Source: an uncultured Mediterraneibacter sp.
Lineage (GTDB): Bacteria > Bacillota > Clostridia > Lachnospirales > Lachnospiraceae
Assembly: GCF_934309415.1 (NCBI RefSeq)
Contig: NZ_CAKRDI010000010.1
Coordinates: forward strand, 1 to 64,000
Length of the DNA: 64,000 nucleotides
Reading direction: 5' to 3'
Below, one piece after another: positions 19,126-27,430 of the stretch. Below the pieces are notes generated by a model. It was given only the letters and a program-made list of their open reading frames with translations. It ran no database searches and was not told the DNA's origin. Numbering within the stretch: the first letter of the stretch is position 1; every line of letters begins with the position of its first letter. The translations under genes were made by a program, and so were the position numbers.

Positions 19126-20358
19126 TTATTCCAGAATAATATGCTCTGGGATATTTCCAAAATCAATCTCGCGGTCACGCAGATCCGAAATCTTTTCAAT
19201 GGATGCCCCTGCAAATGCATCTGTTGCAATTCTTGTCACAGATTCCGGAAGCGGATAAGTCCCGGTTCTTCCTGCCGGAAATGCAAACAGGCAGGTACCA
19301 TCTTCAGAGAACAGTACTCCGTCTTCACTGAAATAAACCGGATTTTCTTCTGTCTCAATCCATTCTACTTCATTCAGGCCAAGAAATGCGCCTTCTTCCA
19401 GATCAGTCATATTAGCCGGAAGAGAAACTTCTACGATTCCATCTCCTGCGCCAAGGAACGCGCCCGCCGTAATTCCTGTACATCCTTCTGACGGAAGTAT
19501 CAGACATCCGTCGCTGACAACCAGATCTCTGTTACTGATTCCTGTGATCTTTCCCGACTCATCGATCAGGAAACCAGAATTCATCTCCGCTGTATTTTCA
19601 CCGGCTGGCTCAGAATCGTCCTCTGGTTTTAATTCCTCGATCTGTTTTTCTTCCGTTGGATCCTTTGTAATCGCATCAATCTTAGTGGAGTCATCTGTCC
19701 CCGGGACTTCCGAAGGTGTCACCGGTGTAATTGTTTCTATTTGATTTTCCTGTTTCTTTTCATCTTTTCCTGCGGCTTCATCCACAGCAATCTCTGTTTT
19801 GTTCGTCGGTAAAACAGGATTTATCTGTTCTGTCTTCTTTACATTGTCATTCAGACGATCCGAAGAAATTTCTTTTACTGCATCCTTCTCGTCTGCATTC
19901 GGAACATCGTTCACAGGATTCCATACAACAGACGGCATCTCTGCTGTCATTTTCTGCAGATTTTCCAGGCCCGGGGCCTCTTCGATAGCTGTTTCTGTGA
20001 GACTCACAGCAGCTTCAGTTTCTGTTAACATTCCGATTTCAACCGTTTCTCCCGCAATCTTACGAGTATCTTCTCCGGCAATTCCTTTTACGCTTCCGGC
20101 ACCCGCCACTGCATCCGGATCCATTTCATTCGCCATTGTGTCAAACTTCTTCAGGTTTTCTGTCGTTCTGACATGCTCTGTAAATCTTACATCTGCATTC
20201 TTTCTGCTCTGTATCTGCAGCGGATTTTCACCCAGACTCATAACTGCAAGGCATAATACCATCAGTTCGGCAGCAACACGTTTTCCGATAACCAGGCGAT
20301 TGGTTTCTTCTGCCACGTTGATCACGTTGTTCTTTTCATTCCATACCACTTTTCTCAA
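19126..20358 (-). CDS. Membrane-anchored leucine-rich-repeat (BspA-type) protein
   Basis: 410 residues. A weak hydrophobic stretch (about 25-43) follows a charged N-terminus, as in a type II anchored surface protein. Residues about 50-280 are low-complexity, rich in T, E, D and K. The C-terminal part (about 290-395) has BspA/LRR_5 repeats such as AGAFLGAGDGIVEVSLPANM, EGAFLGLNEVEWI and TRIATDAFAGAS with FSEDGVLFSEDGTCL. No LPXTG motif. Probably surface-exposed protein binding; partner unknown. Start is TTG at 20358 (or GTG three codons on). Confidence 0.65.
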   Translation of the reverse strand: MRKVVWNEKNNVINVAEETNRLVIGKRVAAELMVLCLAVMSLGENPLQIQSRKNADVRFTEHVRTTENLKKFDTMANEMDPDAVAGAGSVKGIAGEDTRKIAGETVEIGMLTETEAAVSLTETAIEEAPGLENLQKMTAEMPSVVWNPVNDVPNADEKDAVKEISSDRLNDNVKKTEQINPVLPTNKTEIAVDEAAGKDEKKQENQIETITPVTPSEVPGTDDSTKIDAITKDPTEEKQIEELKPEDDSEPAGENTAEMNSGFLIDESGKITGISNRDLVVSDGCLILPSEGCTGITAGAFLGAGDGIVEVSLPANMTDLEEGAFLGLNEVEWIETEENPVYFSEDGVLFSEDGTCLFAFPAGRTGTYPLPESVTRIATDAFAGASIEKISDLRDREIDFGNIPEHIILE

Positions 20359-20435
20359 ATACCTTTCCCTTCTAACTCACCACATGCGCCACTGAAACCA
20401 CAGTTCCAATGGAACCCGTATAAGATATCAAAGAA

Positions 20436-20469
20436 AAAGGAACGCTGCAATGATTTGCAACATTCCTTT
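20436..20469 (-). terminator. Terminator of purB
   Basis: 15-bp stem AAAGGAATGTTGCAA/TTGCAGCGTTCCTTT with loop ATCA, followed on the minus strand by TTCTTT. A 33-bp element now lies between it and the purB stop. Confidence 0.8.
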
Positions 20470-20489
20470 GCACTTTTCAGATTATATGT

Positions 20490-20522
20490 GTTACTGTTTA
20501 CAACTATGCTGTGAACAATAAC
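20490..20522. repeat. 33-bp solitary hairpin abutting the purB stop codon, with 8-bp target duplication
   Basis: GTTACTGTT...AACAATAAC. Flanks TTATATGT (20482-20489) and TTATACGT (20523-20530) agree at 7 of 8 positions; the right copy is the last codons of purB. Confidence 0.88.
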
Positions 20523-21956
20523 TTATACGTTAATCTCAGCCTTTACTCCAAGAACTTCTTTGTTCTTCTCAAGCAGCGGATGGATCACATTCTTCAGATA
20601 TGCCTCTACCTGCTCTTTTGCACGGCCTACATATTTCTCCGGTTGCATTGTCTTCTGAAGATCTTCCAGTGACAGGTTGAATGCCGGATCTGCTGCAATC
20701 AGTTCCAGCAGGTTGTTGTCCAGACCTTTTTCTTTGACATTTCTTCCTGCTTCCATAGAAAGTTCTCTGATTCTCTCGTGGAGTTCCTGTCTGTCTCCAC
20801 CGGCTTTTACTGCATCCATCATGATATTCTCTGTTGCCATAAATGGAAGCTCTGACATCAGACGTTTTTCAATTACCTTCGGATATACAACCAGACCGTC
20901 TACTACATTCAGGCAGAGGTCCAGGATGCCGTCGATTGCAAGGAAACCTTCCGGAACGCTGAGACGTTTGTTTGCAGAATCGTCCAGTGTTCTCTCAAAC
21001 CACTGTGTTGCGGAAGTGATTGCCGGATTCAGTGCATCGATCATCACATATCTGGAAAGGGATGCGATACGTTCGCTTCTCATTGGGTTTCTCTTATATG
21101 CCATTGCAGAAGAACCGATCTGAGTCTTTTCAAATGGCTCCTCTACTTCTTTTAAGTGCTGAAGCAGACGGATATCATTGGAGAACTTATGTGCACTTGC
21201 TGCGATTCCTGCAAGTACATTCAGTACTCTTGTGTCTACTTTTCTGGAATAAGTCTGTCCGGATACCGGATAACATGCCTTGAATCCCATCTTCTCAGCG
21301 ATCATCGGATCGATCTTGTCGATTGTTTCCTGATCTCCGTCAAACAGTTCCAGGAAGCTTGCCTGTGTACCTGTTGTTCCTTTGGAACCAAGAAGCTTCA
21401 GGCTTCCAAGTACATATTCCAGATCTTCCAGATCCATCTCAAATTCCTGCATCCAGAGTGTTGCTCTCTTTCCGACCGTTGTCGGCTGTGCCGGCTGGAA
21501 ATGTGTAAATGCCAGTGTCGGCTGTGCTTTCTGCTCATCTGCGAATTTGGCAAGTTCTGCGATCACATTGATCAGCTTTGTACGAACCAGTTTCAGTGCT
21601 TCTGACATGATGATAATGTCTGTATTATCTCCTACATAGCAGGAAGTTGCTCCAAGATGGATGATTCCTTTTGCCTTCGGGCACTGTACTCCATATGCAT
21701 AAACATGAGACATAACATCATGGCGAACTACTTTCTCACGCTCTTTTGCCACATCAAAATTGATGTCATCTGCATGGCTTTTCAGTTCCTCAATCTGTTC
21801 CTCTGTAATATTCAGTCCCAGTTCTTTCTCTGTCTCTGCAAGTGCGATCCACAGTCTTCTCCATGTTTTGAATTTCTTCTCAGGTGAAAAAATATACTGC
21901 ATCTCACGGCTTGCATAACGCTCTGAAAGCGGGCTTACATAACGATCATTACTCAT
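20523..21956 (-). CDS. purB: Adenylosuccinate lyase
   Basis: 477 residues, fumarase/aspartase superfamily. Signature GSSAMAYKRNPMRSE carries the flexible catalytic loop; TFTHFQPAQPTTVGKR-like segment LAFTHFQPAQPTTVGKR is present. Splits SAICAR and adenylosuccinate, releasing fumarate, in purine synthesis. Follows purF, 193 bases away, with a long structured leader. Confidence 0.96.
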   Translation of the reverse strand: MSNDRYVSPLSERYASREMQYIFSPEKKFKTWRRLWIALAETEKELGLNITEEQIEELKSHADDINFDVAKEREKVVRHDVMSHVYAYGVQCPKAKGIIHLGATSCYVGDNTDIIIMSEALKLVRTKLINVIAELAKFADEQKAQPTLAFTHFQPAQPTTVGKRATLWMQEFEMDLEDLEYVLGSLKLLGSKGTTGTQASFLELFDGDQETIDKIDPMIAEKMGFKACYPVSGQTYSRKVDTRVLNVLAGIAASAHKFSNDIRLLQHLKEVEEPFEKTQIGSSAMAYKRNPMRSERIASLSRYVMIDALNPAITSATQWFERTLDDSANKRLSVPEGFLAIDGILDLCLNVVDGLVVYPKVIEKRLMSELPFMATENIMMDAVKAGGDRQELHERIRELSMEAGRNVKEKGLDNNLLELIAADPAFNLSLEDLQKTMQPEKYVGRAKEQVEAYLKNVIHPLLEKNKEVLGVKAEINV

Positions 21957-21988
21957 AATAGTGTCTCCTTTTGTCTGTTTCTCAGATT

Positions 21989-22082
21989 ACCCGTTGTGGA
22001 TTGTAATGTAACAGAATACCTTCATAACTGTCTGCCGATTCTCCATGAACGATGATCGATCATCCTATAATCTGCAACGGGT
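21989..22082 (-). ncRNA. Structured purB leader (candidate)
   Basis: Two arms, 21989-22002 and 22069-22082, form a 14-bp helix (ACCCGTTG/CAACGGGT extended by GATT/AATC with two G-T pairs), enclosing about 66 bases with a perfect GATGATC/GATCATC palindrome (22052-22065) and an AGAAT/ATTCT pair. It ends 32 bases before the purB ATG. It does not resemble the purine, ZTP or other riboswitches I know. Confidence 0.4.
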
Positions 22083-22149
22083 CTCTTTTTTATTTTATCT
22101 GATTTTTTCTTTTTATTCCATCTTAAATTTTACTGAAATTGATTTTTCT

Positions 22150-23577
22150 TTATTCAAATGCGTGGCTGATATCCTCGTTCGGCACTTCCATCGGATAATT
22201 TCCTGTAAAACATGCATCACAGAATTTCAGATCCCCGACCATATCTTTCAGTTTGTCAATCTCCATATATCCCAGTGAATCTGCTCCGATCATCTCACGG
22301 ATCTGCTCTGTTGTGTGGGAATGTGCGATCAGCTGTTCATTGGACGGCACATCGGTTCCAAAATAGCATGGATACAAGAACGGAGGAGAACTGATTCTTA
22401 CATGTACCTCCGTAGCTCCTGCCTTTTTCAACATCTTGATGATGTTCGCACAGGTTGTACCACGAACAATGGAATCATCTACCATAACAATTCGCTTTCC
22501 TTTGACTACTTCCGGAATGACATTCAACTTGATCTTTACGCTGGACTCACGGTCACTCTGCTTTGGCTTGATAAAAGTTCTTCCTACATAACTGTTCTTA
22601 TGGAATGCCATCCCATACGGAATTCCCGACTGCTCGGAATATCCCATGGCAGCCACAAGACCGGAATCCGGAACACCGACTACCAGATCTGCATCTACCG
22701 GATAAGACTGCGCCAGTGCTTTTCCTGCTGTGATACGTGCATGATACACATCCACACCATCAATCTTAGAATCTGTTCTTGCAAAATAAATATATTCAAA
22801 AATACAGCGGGCCTGTTTCTCTGGCTCCATCGCCATACTCATATCAGATGTAATACCGTCTTTTGTGATTGATACAATCTCTCCCGGAAGTACATCTCTG
22901 ACAAATTCCGCATCCACTGCTGCGATCGCGCAACTCTCAGATGCAAGGAAATAAGTATTATCCCTCTTTCCGATACACAATGGTTTCAGTCCAAACGGAT
23001 CACGTGCCCCGATCATTTTTCTCGGGCTGCTGATTACCAGGGCATATGCGCCTTTGATCTTCTGCATGGCAAGTTTTACCGCTTCTTCTACATTCGGAGC
23101 CTGCAGACGTGCTCTCGCAATGTGATATGCGATCACTTCTGAGTCAATCGTTGTCTGAAAGATCGCTCCTGTATATTCCAGTTCTTTTCTGAGTTCGATC
23201 GCATTGACCAGATTTCCGTTGTGTGCGATCGCCAGTACTCCTTTTACATAATTAATAACCAGCGGCTGGGCATTCTCTACACGGGTGCCTCCTGCTGTAG
23301 AATAACGTACATGTCCAACTCCGAGGTTTCCTTTCAGTTCTGTAAGCACTTTTTCGTCAAAAACATCATTGACATGCCCCAGTCCTTTTTTAGACAGTAC
23401 TTTCCTTTCTCCGTAGGTATCAGTTACCGCTATACCACAGCTCTCCTGACCTCTGTGCTGTAAAGCAAATAATCCATAATAAATTGACGCTGCCACGTCG
23501 TGTCCATCCATATCATAGGCACCAAACACACCACATTCTTCGCCTAATCCCGTCACAGCCTTTTCAAATTCACTCAT
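22150..23577 (-). CDS. purF: Amidophosphoribosyltransferase
   Basis: 475 residues. Catalytic Cys15 (EECGVFGAY) lies after a 14-residue propeptide, as in Bacillus-type PurF that is cleaved and carries a 4Fe-4S cluster; cluster cysteines are in YPCYFGTDVP and CDACFTGNYPM. PRPP-binding signature VMVDDSIVRGTTCANI. First committed step of purine synthesis. Confidence 0.96.
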   Translation of the reverse strand: MSEFEKAVTGLGEECGVFGAYDMDGHDVAASIYYGLFALQHRGQESCGIAVTDTYGERKVLSKKGLGHVNDVFDEKVLTELKGNLGVGHVRYSTAGGTRVENAQPLVINYVKGVLAIAHNGNLVNAIELRKELEYTGAIFQTTIDSEVIAYHIARARLQAPNVEEAVKLAMQKIKGAYALVISSPRKMIGARDPFGLKPLCIGKRDNTYFLASESCAIAAVDAEFVRDVLPGEIVSITKDGITSDMSMAMEPEKQARCIFEYIYFARTDSKIDGVDVYHARITAGKALAQSYPVDADLVVGVPDSGLVAAMGYSEQSGIPYGMAFHKNSYVGRTFIKPKQSDRESSVKIKLNVIPEVVKGKRIVMVDDSIVRGTTCANIIKMLKKAGATEVHVRISSPPFLYPCYFGTDVPSNEQLIAHSHTTEQIREMIGADSLGYMEIDKLKDMVGDLKFCDACFTGNYPMEVPNEDISHAFE

Positions 23578-23606
23578 GTAGTTTCTGCTCCTTATCTATG
23601 ATTTTA

Positions 23607-23646
23607 GAGTGTGTCTGAAACTATCTCACCTTTTCAGGCATACTCT
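23607..23646 (-). promoter_or_regulatory. Hairpin in the purF leader
   Basis: Arms GAGTGTGTCTGAAA and TTTCAGGCATACTC pair with two wobbles on the minus strand, about 30 bases before the purF ATG. Could act as attenuator or translation block; no T tract follows. Confidence 0.35.
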
Positions 23647-23674
23647 AACTGACAGTTTCCGTGTTACAAGTCAG

Positions 23675-23718
23675 ATTATAATATAAGGCAGAGGGAAAAT
23701 CAACAATCCCTCTGCCTT
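23675..23718 (-). promoter_or_regulatory. purF promoter overlapped by a 12-bp inverted repeat
   Basis: Minus strand TTGATT (23698-23703), 17 bases, TATAAT (23675-23680). Arms AAGGCAGAGGGA (23685-23696) and TCCCTCTGCCTT (23707-23718) pair perfectly; one lies in the spacer and the -35 box is in the loop. It can be an operator or the remnant of an upstream terminator. Confidence 0.5.
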
Positions 23719-23850
23719 GTATTCTGATCTGTTCATTATTTTCTCAGCTTCATTTTAATAAGCACTTCTTATATGTTTGAAGCTTTTATTCTGTTTTCCT
23801 TATAATTCAGGTTAATTTCATTCAATTTTTGTCAAAATTGTAGAATTTTT

Positions 23851-23993
23851 GTTACTGTTCACTCCCATGTCAATCACTCCGCTGATTGGCATGGAGGATG
23901 CACGTATTGTCTTGAATGTATCTCGCCCATCGCCAAAGGCGATTCTAAATGGCGAGATACATTACTGTTTGCAGGTTACCTGTGAACAGTAAC
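23851..23993 (-). repeat. Full-length 143-bp element (inverted orientation)
   Basis: Ends GTTACTGTT/AACAGTAAC, three stem-loops. Flanks GAATTTTT and GAATTTTC match at 7 of 8 bases. It sits 33 bases behind the ABC ATPase stop, in a 449-base gap also holding the purF promoter. Confidence 0.92.
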
Positions 23994-24026
23994 GAATTTT
24001 CCAGAGTATGTCCAGAAAAATATTTT

Positions 24027-24812
24027 TTATCCCTGTGTAAATCTGGAAAGGAACTGTCTTGTACGCTCCTCCTTCGGATGTTCAAACACCTCCTCGGAAG
24101 TACCCTGCTCCAGAATCTTTCCACCGTCCATAAACAGCACTTTGTCAGATACATCTCTGGCAAATGCCATCTCATGGGTTACGATGATCATAGTTGTATT
24201 CTGATCTGCCAGTCCTTTGATTACTTTCAGAACTTCACCTGTCAACTCCGGATCCAGTGCAGAGGTCGGTTCATCAAAACAAAGAATATCCGGGCTCAGT
24301 GCAAGTGCACGAGCGATTGCCACACGCTGACACTGTCCACCGGATAGCTGATGCGGATAATTGTTCATTCTCTCAGAAAGTCCCATCTGATCCAGAAGAT
24401 GTTTTGCTTCCTTCTCAATCTCTGTATGGATCTCTTTCTTCCGCGCTTTATAATCCGGCTGTGATTTTGCCAGAAGTTCCTTCGCCAACATTACATTTCC
24501 TAACGCTGTATACTGTGGAAACAGATTAAATGACTGAAAGACCAGTCCAAAATGAAGTCTTTTTTTACGGATCTCACTCTCCTGTGTCGTCACCGGATTG
24601 GCCGCGTCAAATAACAGCTCGTCATTGACACGGATCACGCCTTTGTCCGGACGCTCCAGAAAATTCAGACAACGCAGAAGGGTTGTCTTTCCACTTCCCG
24701 AAGAACCGATCAGGGAAAGTACCTGCCCTCTTTCAAGTGAAAAACTAATGTCTTTAAGTACTTCTGTATGACCAAATGTTTTATTGATATGTTCTACTTC
24801 AAGTATTGCCAT
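24027..24812 (-). CDS. Polar amino-acid ABC importer, ATPase
   Basis: 261 residues from ATG 24812 (AGGAGGATAAGA before it; 13 bases after the permease stop). Walker [12 protein letters not shown], signature [15 protein letters not shown], Walker [14 protein letters not shown] and the H-loop [11 protein letters not shown]. Closest to GlnQ-type ATPases. Third gene of the binding protein-permease-ATPase operon. Confidence 0.93.
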   Translation of the reverse strand: MAILEVEHINKTFGHTEVLKDISFSLERGQVLSLIGSSGSGKTTLLRCLNFLERPDKGVIRVNDELLFDAANPVTTQESEIRKKRLHFGLVFQSFNLFPQYTALGNVMLAKELLAKSQPDYKARKKEIHTEIEKEAKHLLDQMGLSERMNNYPHQLSGGQCQRVAIARALALSPDILCFDEPTSALDPELTGEVLKVIKGLADQNTTMIIVTHEMAFARDVSDKVLFMDGGKILEQGTSEEVFEHPKEERTRQFLSRFTQG

Positions 24813-24825
24813 TCTTCTTATCCTC

Positions 24826-25512
24826 CTATCTGAAATATTCCAGTTTCTTCTCAAGTTTTCCAAGAAGAACTGTCAGAATACCATTGAAGATCAGATAATA
24901 AAATGCTGTAAAGAACATCGGCCAGATTGCTCCTGAGATTCCCTGAGAACCTTTTAGGAACGCCTGTCCTGCCCAGATGATCTCCTGAAGTGCAATGATA
25001 CGTGCAAGAGACGTATCTTTTACAAGTGTGATAATCTCATTTGACATCGGTGGAACAATTCTCTTAATCATCTGAAGCAGCTTCACCTTAAAAAAGATCT
25101 GGCGTTTTGTCATGCCAAGTACCAGGCCGGCTTCTGTCTGTCCTTCTGGTATTCCCTGAATTCCTCCACGGTAGATTACTGAGAAATAACAGGCATAGTT
25201 AAAAATAAATGCAACTGAAGCAGCCATGAATCTTCCGCTCTCGCCGCCTCCCCAGATTGGATTACCAAGCACCAGTCCCGGGAAAAAGTAAATGATCAGC
25301 ATCTGTATCATCAGTGGAGTTCCTCTGACGATCCAGACAATGATATTGGTAAAATAACTTAAAGGCTTAAAATGTGACATCGATCCGAAGGCAATGATCA
25401 GGCCCAGCGGAATCGCACCAAGAAGTGTTGCAAAGAACAGCTTCAAGGTCTGTAAAAATCCCACATTCAGCGAATGAATAACGATTGGAAATTGTTCCAT
25501 TATAAGTTCCAT
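24826..25512 (-). CDS. Polar amino-acid ABC importer, permease
   Basis: 228 residues, five to six membrane segments, His/Glu/Gln/Arg/opine family permease with the EAA loop [21 protein letters not shown] (in segments). N-terminal [21 protein letters not shown] is typical. A second ATG four codons on is possible. Works with the ATPase downstream and lipoprotein upstream. Confidence 0.92.
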   Translation of the reverse strand: MELIMEQFPIVIHSLNVGFLQTLKLFFATLLGAIPLGLIIAFGSMSHFKPLSYFTNIIVWIVRGTPLMIQMLIIYFFPGLVLGNPIWGGGESGRFMAASVAFIFNYACYFSVIYRGGIQGIPEGQTEAGLVLGMTKRQIFFKVKLLQMIKRIVPPMSNEIITLVKDTSLARIIALQEIIWAGQAFLKGSQGISGAIWPMFFTAFYYLIFNGILTVLLGKLEKKLEYFR

Positions 25513-25560
25513 TTTAATAAAGCTCCATCCTAATTATTTGTATTCCTGCCTGCATGCAGA

Positions 25561-25590
25561 ATCGCTGTTCACCCTAAACTGAACAGCGAT
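25561..25590 (-). promoter_or_regulatory. Intercistronic hairpin between binding protein and permease genes
   Basis: Perfect 11-bp stem ATCGCTGTTCA/TGAACAGCGAT with an 8-base loop, no T tract. Such hairpins behind a binding-protein gene usually protect its mRNA and let it be made in excess over the permease. Confidence 0.6.
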
Positions 25591-25630
25591 CCGGCTTTGC
25601 CTGCAATTGCATATAATGTTTTTAATGTTC

Positions 25631-26464
25631 CTATTCTTCGATCAGAGCTGCCTGTACTTTGTATGTTTCAGCACATTTTGCCATGCTTCCATCTTCCATA
25701 CTTGCTTTGAAGAAATCATTGAGAGCTGCTGCAAGATCAGATCCCTGACGGAATCCTACACCATACTCTTCACTGTTCAGGCTGACTGTATATGTGAGAT
25801 CTGCATATCCTGTACCTTCTCCGATCATAGCTGCTGCCATCAGAGAGTCGATGACTGCTGCGTCAGATGTACCTGCTGCTACTTCCATCAGCGCATCTGC
25901 CTGTGAACTTACAGATGTGTACTCTACACCAAGATCACTGACCTGTGCTTCTCCGGCACTTCCTGCCTCAACTGCAAAGGACAGATCCTTTAAGCTGTCT
26001 TTATCCTGATATTTATCTGCAACATCTTTCGGAACAACAACAACCTGTGCATTGTTCAGATATGCATTTGTACACTCCATAGAGCTTGTTACTTCATCTG
26101 TCAGTGTCATACCGTTCCATACGCAGTCGATGGATTTTCCATCCAGCTCAAGTACTTTATTGTCCCAGTCGATCTCTACGAACTCTGCTGTCACGCCAAG
26201 GCTCTCTGCAAATGCTTTTGCCATATCAGCGTCAAATCCGATCCACTCTCCGCTGTCATCTTTATAGTCCATCGGCTCAAAATCTGTGATTCCGACTACC
26301 AGTGTTCCTTTGTCTTTCACATACTGCATATCGCTTTCTGTATCAGAAGACTCTGTCTTTGTGTCGTTGTCAGCTTTTGCGTCTGATTTGTCTGAACCAC
26401 ATCCGGCCAGAACAGATACTGTAAGTCCTGCACATAATAATACACTTAATAATTTCTTTTTCAT
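25631..26464 (-). CDS. Polar amino-acid ABC importer, binding lipoprotein
   Basis: 277 residues from ATG 26464 (GGAGGT 7 bases upstream). Signal peptide MKKKLLSVLLCAGLTVSVLAGC with lipobox LAGC, an acidic linker, then a type II binding fold: YVKDKGTLVVGITDFEPMDY, WIGFDADMAKAFAESLG, SIDCVWNGMTLTDEV, with specific residues suggesting a polar amino acid. The exact ligand cannot be told from the sequence. Confidence 0.92.
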   Translation of the reverse strand: MKKKLLSVLLCAGLTVSVLAGCGSDKSDAKADNDTKTESSDTESDMQYVKDKGTLVVGITDFEPMDYKDDSGEWIGFDADMAKAFAESLGVTAEFVEIDWDNKVLELDGKSIDCVWNGMTLTDEVTSSMECTNAYLNNAQVVVVPKDVADKYQDKDSLKDLSFAVEAGSAGEAQVSDLGVEYTSVSSQADALMEVAAGTSDAAVIDSLMAAAMIGEGTGYADLTYTVSLNSEEYGVGFRQGSDLAAALNDFFKASMEDGSMAKCAETYKVQAALIEE

Positions 26465-26623
26465 CCTCATACCTCCACTGCCAGATCCCCGGCTTAACTT
26501 TTTGGGCCGTTCGCAGCTTCTCCCGGACCTCATTATAGTCAGGCGGATATTCACACTTGCTGCGTTCGCTGTCCTTTTATTCTCTACCAATGAGTCACTG
26601 CACCACGGTAAAGTTACTGTTGT

Positions 26624-26652
26624 ATTCTATCACAGCACTTTTCACCTGTCAA
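26624..26652 (-). promoter_or_regulatory. Promoter of the amino-acid ABC operon
   Basis: Minus strand TTGACA (26647-26652), 17 bases, TAGAAT (26624-26629). It gives a leader of about 150 bases in which I recognise no known riboswitch or T-box. Confidence 0.75.
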
Positions 26653-26662
26653 GTTAAACAGA

Positions 26663-27430
26663 TCAGGTATGATTTCTTCTGTATCTTCTCTTCCATTTCT
26701 CCAGCAGTGCCGCATCCGGCTCCACCTGAAGATTTTCTTTGATTTCCTCGATCTCCTGCCGCATTTGGGCATTAGACTCAAGATACTCCGCATGCTTGGT
26801 CAGAAGAATATGGTATTCTTCCAGTGACATATATTTATAAGAAGCATACAGATACGGTTTGATCAGTTCCGGATCTTCACAGATCTGGTAAGCGCGGTCA
26901 TACATTCTGGCTGATTCCTGATACAGGAACAGACGTCCATACGCAGCTCCGAGACCGGCATAGATCTTTCCGTAGAATTTCTCATCCACGCTCTCATCTT
27001 TCTCGCCGTTAAGGATTTCCTGATAAACAAGAATCGCCTCCTCGATCTCCCCGCTTTCCAGAAGATTGTCGCCTTTATATTTCTGACGCTCAATGTCCTT
27101 CTGATTTTTCAGATGTTCCAGCACATTCTGAATCCGGATCATCTCCGGTTCTCTGTAGATCCTGGATTCTTTTAATATAGTAAGTACAAACTTCTCAACT
27201 GACCCACGGACTCTTAATACATCTTTCAATTTGTCTGCCAGATCTGTCAGTCCAATCTCTTCATCCAGCCAGTTGCAGAGCTGCTCATTCATAATCGTGT
27301 AATCGATCAGATACAGATTATTGCACAGATAATAGCAGAGTTCTTCAATTGTGAAAATCCTGCAGTGGATCCTTGCAATCTCATAAGGATGTTCCGCATG
27401 TTTATCATGACAAAGAATTAAATTTCCCAT
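26663..27430 (-). CDS. TPR-like helical protein, third gene of the Hsp70-like operon
   Basis: 255 residues from ATG 27428-27430 (GGAGG five bases upstream; the adjacent ATG at 27433 is too close to it). N-terminal half: mixed region with FTIEELCYYLCNNLYLID and LCNWLDEEIGL helices. Residues about 130-250 hold TPR-like helix pairs: GDNLLESGEIEEAILVYQEIL, YAGLGAAYGRLFLYQESARMYDRAY. No signal peptide. Start overlaps the Hsp70-like gene by 26 bases. I do not know a function; likely a partner or adaptor of that protein. Confidence 0.7.
   Translation of the reverse strand: MGNLILCHDKHAEHPYEIARIHCRIFTIEELCYYLCNNLYLIDYTIMNEQLCNWLDEEIGLTDLADKLKDVLRVRGSVEKFVLTILKESRIYREPEMIRIQNVLEHLKNQKDIERQKYKGDNLLESGEIEEAILVYQEILNGEKDESVDEKFYGKIYAGLGAAYGRLFLYQESARMYDRAYQICEDPELIKPYLYASYKYMSLEEYHILLTKHAEYLESNAQMRQEIEEIKENLQVEPDAALLEKWKRRYRRNHT

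Noticed and set aside
20490..20522. Solitary 33-bp hairpins as ordinary rho-independent terminators
   Set aside because: They are AT-rich at the base, lack T tracts on either side, recur almost identically and carry 8-bp target duplications; real terminators are found separately for purB and rny.
21957..22149. Guanine/adenine riboswitch ahead of purB or purF
   Set aside because: The conserved purine-riboswitch core (loop-loop and J2-3 residues) is not present in either leader.
26465..26623. T-box or amino-acid riboswitch in the ABC-operon leader
   Set aside because: No T-box sequence, lysine or glycine riboswitch core could be found; the leader has no terminator before the start codon.
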